In this document: positions 58,034 to 64,000 of the stretch, in pieces
How the letters are laid out: every line of letters starts with the position of its first letter
Numbering within the stretch: position 1 is the stretch's first letter
NCBI RefSeq assembly: GCF_008831285.2
Contig: NC_045141.1
Span: 7,801,353 to 7,865,352, forward strand
Direction of reading: 5' to 3'
From: Nymphaea colorata
Lineage: Eukaryota > Streptophyta > Magnoliopsida > Nymphaeales > Nymphaeaceae
DNA length: 64,000 nt
The notes under the pieces: model-generated
What the model saw: the letters and a program-made list of their open reading frames with translations, nothing else
Database searches by the model: none
What the model was told of the DNA's origin: nothing
Program-made: the position numbers and the translations under genes

Positions 58034-60134
58034 TTAGTGCCCATTTATTTGATATTAGGTATCATGAAAATGCAGAGATGTTTGCAGGATTTGTGCTTCT
58101 CTTTGTGTGTGTTTCTATCACCCCTTATTCTAGGGAGTGAAGAGAAAGCTGTAATTATCTCACAAAATTCAAATTGGAATGTGGGCTGGAGTTTTAAAGT
58201 AACTCATACATTCCCAAACCAGAAGTATGTGTATTTTGTTTTCTTCATTAAAAGACATCCACACTCTTTCTGCATACCATGCAAATACAAAACCAAATAA
58301 TATGAGTCTATTATCTACCCACTATACTTCAACTCAGAAGCTTGATGTAAGCTGATCATGCTTAGCCTCCTTCCTGGAAGCCATGTGAAAAAGAAAAATA
58401 CATAAGTGGTAAGTCTTATTGACTCTGTGAGCAGATTACGGCAACGATCATGCCAATCCAAGACAAACACATGATATCAACAAACAATAGATAACGCTAT
58501 ATTAACAGGCAATTAAGGTTGTTTCTCCTAAAGTTGTTCTAGGCTTAATTCTTAATTATCTGTTTGAACTCTTAACTTTCTTATACCAGTCTCTTTCTTA
58601 GAGTTCGCTTTATTGCCTCAAGAGAGACTCGATCTCCACTTGAGATTCCATTATTGAAGGAGTCGCTCCTTCCTGGAACTTACAAATAGTGACAATCTTA
58701 TGTTCAATTCAACTCTCCAAAAATAACAAATGTAGGAGTACTAAATGGACTTGCTCATCATCCCTCACAGGCCATGCCCCTTACGGGCTTTCGTAGTAGT
58801 CACCACCCTTAGGCAGCCCTCGCGGCCAGTCACAATAGATACTTAGTTGAGGATTCTAATTATTATCTCATATTAAGCCTGATTCTCATATCATACATAT
58901 GCTTTAATCTGTATCTCATACGTATTTAACAAGGAACAGATTCAAATCTAAATCTTTCTTTGTTGATACTTATTTCTAGCTTAATATAGTGTGTTAGACA
59001 TACATAGCACAAGAGATGATCTTGCTTCTTCAAGTAACAATCACACTTTTAGTAAAAAGCAGACATGGCTTATCCTATACTCACAATTCAGATTCATCCA
59101 TCTTCATTTATACATATTCTGTTATATCCACTCAACACAACGTCTGATTTGACAAGAAGCATATCAATTTTTAACGCATAGTTGAAATAACACGTTAAGA
59201 AAAGCTGTACACGTAAGTATCATCATTCTTCTTCTAATAACTTGAGAAAATCAGGTATATATATAAATATATTTGGCATACCAGCCACATAAGGATGCTG
59301 CTAAAACATGTAAAATCATTATTTTCCCACCTAAAACAGAAGCAATCAAATTCATATGATAAATGGGCCATTATATTTCTGCTTAAGCAAATTAACGATA
59401 CCATAAGTCAAACGTTATATAACTTGTTTACACAAAAGATGTGCTGATGAATTAAGTAATTCAACATGCATTAAACAAGTCATCACATAGATTATTTACA
59501 CAAAAAATATGCGTATCAAGAAGAAAATCCTAATCAATGCAGTCTTTGAGCATGGCCTCAGGAGCAATTACGTGTGTCAGCCTACCCATTAATTAATAAT
59601 ACATATACTTAGTCACAAATTTCACATTTTAGACAAGAATCCAAACCTGGACGGCCTCTAAATCCCTCCTTTTGGTTTGGCCATAAACTCAATCTCAATT
59701 TGATTAAGTGCCACCAAGTAGTTTCTATTTCTCTTAATTAAAATATTAATGCTAATTAAGACTCTCAAGGGCTGAAGGCATGCACTGAACCCACTAGTGA
59801 GTCCAAGAAAAAATGTTTCCCTTTTAAACTACGCTGAAAATCAACTCATCAAACTCAATCCATTCGATTTCTCCATGCCCAAAAAAATTCACATTGCAAC
59901 ATTCTGAGGAAATCATCAAAATTTACTATTTGTACAGTCAAATACCTTTTTTTATAACTAAAAGACCAACTTGGAAAACTCAAGGTCAAACATAAATGCT
60001 TCACCGTAAATCAATAATACCGTTATTTATGTTGTCAATCTAAAAGAGCAATTAAGAATTGAAGAAAAAATCAAAAGTAGAAATTTTTTTACCCCCCAGC
60101 CACCTTCTTAATTTCTGAGCCTGGGTTGAGATTT
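58034..60134. other. 3' flank and intergenic DNA
   Basis: Contains the 3' UTR of the second WRKY gene, then AT-rich DNA. The GC-rich patch at 58750-58840 (ACAGGCCATGCCCCTTACGG and onward) stands out but was not classified. No gene seen. Confidence 0.45.
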
Positions 60135-60330
60135 CACTACAACACATTCAGCATATGGCGACAACCTGATGAGCCGTTGTAAGGCATCTTGTACACACCA
60201 ATGAAAAAAGTCGTCGTGAAAAGATTTCTTAGCAAACACTTCTTGAAACTCACAAACAGTCCAGCCATTCTGCCCTGTTTTTAGAAAACTCAGAATGTTT
60301 GGGGACAACTCAATAATTATCTGAGCTCAA
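60135..60330. mobile_element. CACTA-like terminus, candidate
   Basis: CACTACAACACATTCAGCAT is followed by GGCGACAACC and GTCGTCGTGAAAAG, resembling a plant DNA-transposon left end with short subterminal repeats. The partner end was not found, and it may lie beyond the LINE. Confidence 0.3.
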
Positions 60331-60590
60331 ATACTTATGCTTCACCTTCGCTGGACTTTTCTAGTAATCAGCACATGCTAGAGCAGGGTTAATAAAAACA
60401 GCAGTCACATTGGAGCTCTAGGGAGGAACCCAAGCGAGAACAAAGGAAACCCATGAGAGAGAAGCCTGTCGAGTCTTCTGCTGGAGACAAGAAGTTTCGC
60501 CAAGAAAAAAAACTTCTTTAGGTAAGTTTATCTGGTTCCTGTCCTTGTTTCGTATTTTTTGAAGTTTTCATCATTTGCATCATTATATGC

Positions 60591-60591
<1 letters not shown>

Positions 60592-60631
<40 letters not shown>

Positions 60632-60654
60632 GCTCTCTCTCTCTCTCTCTCTCT
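60592..60654. repeat. CT microsatellite at the LINE 5' edge
   Basis: About 30 CT units with one CCAG break, abutting the start of LINE coding sequence. The Ser-Leu and Arg-Glu runs in open frames here only translate the repeat. Confidence 0.95.
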
Positions 60655-61495
60655 GCGGGGCCTCAGTGCCCGTTATCGGCGTAGGTATCTCTCTTCTTGG
60701 ATCCGTCAGCATGGGCCTTCGGTGCTTATTGTGGTTGAGACCAAGATGTCTGTCATCTCTCACGCTTGTGTTCGTACTTTGTTGCGCCAACCGTCCTTTG
60801 GGTTCCTTCCAGCTTGTGGAGCAGCTGGCGGCATCCTGCTGCCTTGGTCTCCACCCCTTATGGGGGCTGTTGTGCATGTTGGAAGGTACTCTATCTCTGC
60901 TTCTCTCAGCGGATTTTGGCCTAATGGTCCGGTCTTGGTTACTGCGGTTTATGGCCCTTGCGTTAGGGCTTTGCGTGGGCAGCTGTGGGCTGAGCTGCAT
61001 CAGGTTCGCCAGCTTGCAGCTTCCCCTTGGTTTCTGGCAGGAGACTTCAATTGTTTGCTTAGCCCTGCTGACTCATCCTCCCCTGTCACTTCTGGCCCAT
61101 CTATGTCTGCTTTTCGATCATTCGTTGATGAGTTCGGTCTTTTTGACGTGCCTTCGACTAACGGTACGTTTACTTGGTCTAATAATAAGAACCCTCCGAT
61201 CCTTCGTAGGTTGGACCGTATCTTCCTCTCGCCTGAGTTGTTCTCTGCTTTTCCTTCATCCTCCTTGGTTCTTGGCCCGAGGCACCTGTCTGATCATGCT
61301 CCGCTGCTCTTTTCCCTTCTTCGGGGTAGAGCTGGTATCGGGCACGCCAGGTTTCGTTTTGAGATTTGGTGGCTCCGTGATGAATCCTTTGTAGCTACTG
61401 TCCCTAATTGGTGGGCTCGTGCAGTCAATGGTAGGTGGGCTGCTTTCAGGCTCTCACGGAAGTTGCACTCCATCAGGAGGGAGGCGCTCGCCTGA
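60655..61495 (+). pseudogene. LINE AP endonuclease
   Basis: The single frame reads VLIVVETKMS (Glu of the active site), FLAGDFNCLLS (Asp-Phe-Asn), GTFTWSNNK, RRLDRIFLS and HLSDHAPLLF (catalytic SDH), all expected blocks of the L1 endonuclease that nicks target DNA. It ends at an in-frame TGA (61493-61495) in a locally frame-disturbed stretch (LKAHFLEQQ appears in another frame). The endonuclease itself looks complete apart from its start. Confidence 0.88.
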
Positions 61496-63000
61496 AAGCG
61501 CATTTTCTGGAGCAGCAAATTTTTGGAAGTGGCCGATTGGGATGAGGAGATCATGTCCCTTCAGGCCTCTGATAATATTTATGCGGATCAGTCTTCCCGT
61601 CTCCTTTGTCTGCAGTGTCTTGCCCAAGAGTGGCAGATTAGGGAGTCTATCCATTGGCAGCAACGCTCTAGGCTGGGTTGGCTCGCGCATGGGGACCAAA
61701 ACTCTAGGTTCTTCCACTTGGCCGCCTCTCAGAGGCGCCGTCAGACGTTGCTCCAGTCTATGGGTATCGGGGGCAGGATTTTTCTTGGTGATGACATCCT
61801 CCCGGCCCTGAGCGCTCATTTCCAGGATTTCTACTCTAAACCTCTTCGCTTCCGTGCCACGCTGTCAGATTTTCACCTCTCCTCTCTCTCTGTCTCTTGT
61901 GTGATCGCTCTTCAGCGGCCCTTTCAACACCAAGAGATCAAGAACGCGGTCTGGGCCCTTGGCTCGGGTAAGGCGCCCGGCATTGATGGTTTCCCAGTCG
62001 AATTTTTTTGTACTTTTTGGGAGGTTTGTAGCGCGGATGTGTTTGCGTTTTGTGATGAGTTCGCCTCCAATTCTTTTTTCCTAAAGGAATTCAATCAAGC
62101 TACCTGCGTCCTGGTGCCTAAGTGCCCTAACCCTACGGACGTCACCCACTTTCGCCCGATCTCCATCCTAGGCACGTCGTATAAGATTATTGCTAAGTTG
62201 CTCTCTATGCGGCTTGCGCCTGTCATGCCTTCAGTCATTAACCTCTTCCAGGTTGCTTTTGTCAAGGGTCGGCGTCTGCAGGACACGGTTGTCCTAGCCA
62301 ACGAGGTTGTTCACTCCCTTTACTGTCTACGGCTACCTTCATTCATCCTGAAGTTGGACATCTCTAAGACTTTTGACTCGGTTAGTTGGGAGTTCCTTTC
62401 TGACCTCCTCACCCGTCTTGCGTTTGGTCCTTCGTTTAGGCAGTGGATCATGTCGCTTGTCACTGGGTAACCAGCTTGCGGTCTCCTTCAATGGGAAGTG
62501 TGGTGATTTCTTCTGTCTCGAGCGTAGCCTCCGTCAAGGTTGCCCGTTATCGCCCTTGCTTTTCAACTTGGTTGCTGAGAGCTTTTCTGCGCTTTTCCAT
62601 CACGCAACGGTCGTTGGCTTCCTCACACCTCATTCGCTCCATGTTCGGCAGTGCTTCTTGCCAGCAGGTTGTGAGACCGTGGCTCATCCTTCGGGTCTTT
62701 GAGCTCATCTCGGGTCTTTCTATCAATTCCGCCAAGTGTCACCTCTCCCTCATTCACGCGGATCCGGCCACGGTACTTCTCGCGGAAGCTTGCTTATGGT
62801 GTAAGGCTACTAGCCTGCCCATGGACTATCTGGGGCTTCAGATTACGTTGTCGCCTCCTGCTCCTTTTTTTTGGGATTGGGTGGAGCAGAAGCTTACGGA
62901 TCGCCTTCAGTGTTGGCAGAGAAAGCTGCTTTCTCTTCTAGGTCGGATTACTTTGGCTAAGCACTGCCTTGCGTCGGTTCCTCTCCATGCTTTGTCTGAC
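61496..63000 (+). pseudogene. LINE reverse transcriptase, frameshifted
   Basis: Blocks in order: WQQRSRLGWLAHGDQNSRFFH, GSGKAPGIDGFPVEFF, FRPISILGTSYKIIAKLLS, QVAFVKGRRLQDTV, LKLDISKTFDSVSW, then after a frame change near 62460 LERSLRQGCPLSPLLFNLVA, and after another near 62700 SGLSINSAKC and MDYLGLQITL. Between SLHV and LPAGCETV, where the catalytic FADD box belongs, the box is missing, so the enzyme is dead even apart from the frameshifts. Confidence 0.88.
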
Positions 63001-63925
63001 TTTCGGCCTCCTGTGGCTGTCTTGCGTAGGTTTGATAAGCTTATTCGTAAGTTTGTTTGGGATGGTGATCGACCTTCAGATCGCCTTGCGCATTGGGGTG
63101 TGGTTGCCTTTCCGCGTCTTCTTGGTTGTGCTGGGGTTACCAACCTTAGTCGGGCTTGCGAGTCTTCCCTGTGTTCTTGGTGGTGGCGGTTAGCTACTGA
63201 ACATTCTCCCATCACCCAATTCATTAGTTCAAAATTCGACCTGCCTTCCCCTAGCGTCTGGCATAGTTCTATATCTCACATCTCCCCCTCTCACTTTTGG
63301 TCCGACTTGCTTTCTGTCCTTCCTCTTTTCCTCCGCCTTGCTGACCTCTCATCGTTCACGTCCCCATCCTGGCCCCTTTCACCTACCCGTGAGTTCACTT
63401 TTTCTTCTTGCTACCTGGCCTCCTTTGGTCCTTCTGTCGCGTCACTCCCCCCCCCCCCGGTCTCTTTGGTCTCCTGGCCCATCTCCTCGAGCCATTGCTT
63501 TTGTCTGGCTTCTTCTGACTGGCCATATCAACACTTTTGATCACCTACAGCGCCTTGGCATCAGCTTGGCTAACCAGTGTCCCCTATGTCTTGTTGCGAC
63601 TGAGTCTCGGGTCCACCTTTTTACTTCTTGCCCTTTTTTCTCTAGTGTCCTTGCTTCTACTTGGCCTTCCCTTGTTAGTAATCTTCCAAACTCACCATCC
63701 ATTCGTCTTTTCTTCCTCTTTTGTCCTTCCCCCCACCTGACTGCTTCCTGGGGTCATGTCTGGAGGCCATGGCTCATTTCAGCTTGGTGGCGCATTTGGG
63801 GGGAGCGCAACAACAGGGTCTTCAGGGGCACCTTCTCTTCACCAGATTCTGTGGCTCGTCTTGTGCAAGGGGATATCCAGTTCGCCATTCGGTTAAAGCA
63901 CCGCCGCCTGACTGCGGTTGGGTGA
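63000..63925 (+). pseudogene. LINE ORF2 C-terminus with zf-RVT region
   Basis: The frame FVWDGDRPSDRLAHWGVVAF ... PSPTREFTFSSCYL continues to a run of twelve C (63447-63458). There the coding frame shifts to the one reading AIAFVWLLLTGHINTFDHL, then CPLCLVATESRVHLFTSCPF (zinc-binding C-X2-C...H-X4-C) and WWRIWGERNNRVFRG up to the stop at 63925. This is the usual C-terminal part of plant L1 ORF2. The single-base shift sits exactly in the C run. Confidence 0.85.
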
Positions 63926-64000
63926 CTGTGCCGTTTCGCCTTTCCTCTTCTCTCCTATTTTTCTGTGCATTGTATTGTATATTTGTTCATCCTGCTTGTG
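63926..64000 (+). other. LINE 3' UTR, cut by the window end
   Basis: Pyrimidine-rich sequence after the ORF2 stop. The poly-A tail and target duplication lie beyond the window. Confidence 0.6.

Larger units (their letters stand above)
60655..64000 (+). mobile_element. LINE (L1-type) ORF2, 5'-truncated, runs off the window
   Basis: The element enters at the RGLSARYRRRYLSSWIRQHG block that opens L1 endonuclease, so ORF1 and the 5' UTR are missing. It continues through endonuclease, RT, zf-RVT zinc-binding region and a stop at 63923-63925, with at least 75 bp of 3' UTR before the window ends. It is clearly GC-rich against AT-rich surroundings and has few frame breaks, so it is the youngest large element here. 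Being 5'-truncated is normal for target-primed LINE insertions. Confidence 0.9.

Noticed and set aside
60518-61000. 160-codon minus-strand frame rich in Arg-Glu
   Set aside because: Translation of the CT repeat plus the antisense of the LINE endonuclease.
1-64000. CRISPR array, bacterial operon or integrated virus
   Set aside because: All tandem repeats are microsatellites or simple duplications; genes have plant introns; the pol sequences belong to plant retrotransposon families.

Overview
The window is nuclear DNA of a flowering plant. It holds two spliced group IIa WRKY transcription factor genes (WRKY18/40/60 type) in an AT-rich background that is dominated by plant retrotransposons. The sequence alone does not place the species. 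There are no prokaryotic genes, CRISPR arrays or operons.

Layout. 1-2.5 kb: intergenic DNA with a GC-rich inverted-repeat element. 2.55-4.55 kb: the first WRKY gene (four exons, 315 aa, + strand) behind a W-box cluster and TATA box. 4.55-10.5 kb: intergenic DNA with two related small terminal-inverted-repeat elements, a tRNA-derived SINE candidate and a 47-bp tandem duplication. 10.57-28.98 kb: one very large, decayed Ty3/gypsy element of the Tat/Ogre type on the minus strand, with LTRs over 4 kb and remnants of gag, protease, reverse transcriptase, RNase H and integrase. 29.5-30 kb: a fragment of an unidentified spliced gene. 31.5-32 kb: a 222-bp nearly perfect tandem duplication. 32.54-37.89 kb: two head-to-tail LTRs of a related family, flanked as one unit by the 5-bp duplication TGTAG. 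38-43.4 kb: a decayed LINE on the minus strand, pierced by a 185-bp solo LTR with 5-bp duplication ATTAT. 43.6-48.6 kb: DNA-transposon remnants (a clear CACTA end at 47617) and microsatellites. 48.67-54.18 kb: a decayed Ty1/copia element on the + strand with an internal duplication of its pol gene. 55.4-58.03 kb: the second WRKY gene (four exons, 327 aa, + strand), again behind W-boxes and a TATA box. 60.1-64 kb: a possible CACTA-like end, a CT repeat and a GC-rich, fairly young LINE that runs off the window.

How it fits together. The two WRKY genes share strand, exon number, exon phases and promoter logic, so they look like an old tandem pair pushed about 51 kb apart by nested insertions. 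The second gene has an altered WRKY heptapeptide (WKKYGQK). Almost everything between them is dead mobile DNA, and the pol genes carry lost catalytic residues. Nothing I see requires a new biological system. The points most worth checking are the variant WRKY protein, the possible extra ORF of the giant Tat-type element, the TSD-flanked LTR-LTR structure and the orphan gene fragment. All exon joins and domain calls were made by reading the sequence by eye; no database search was run.
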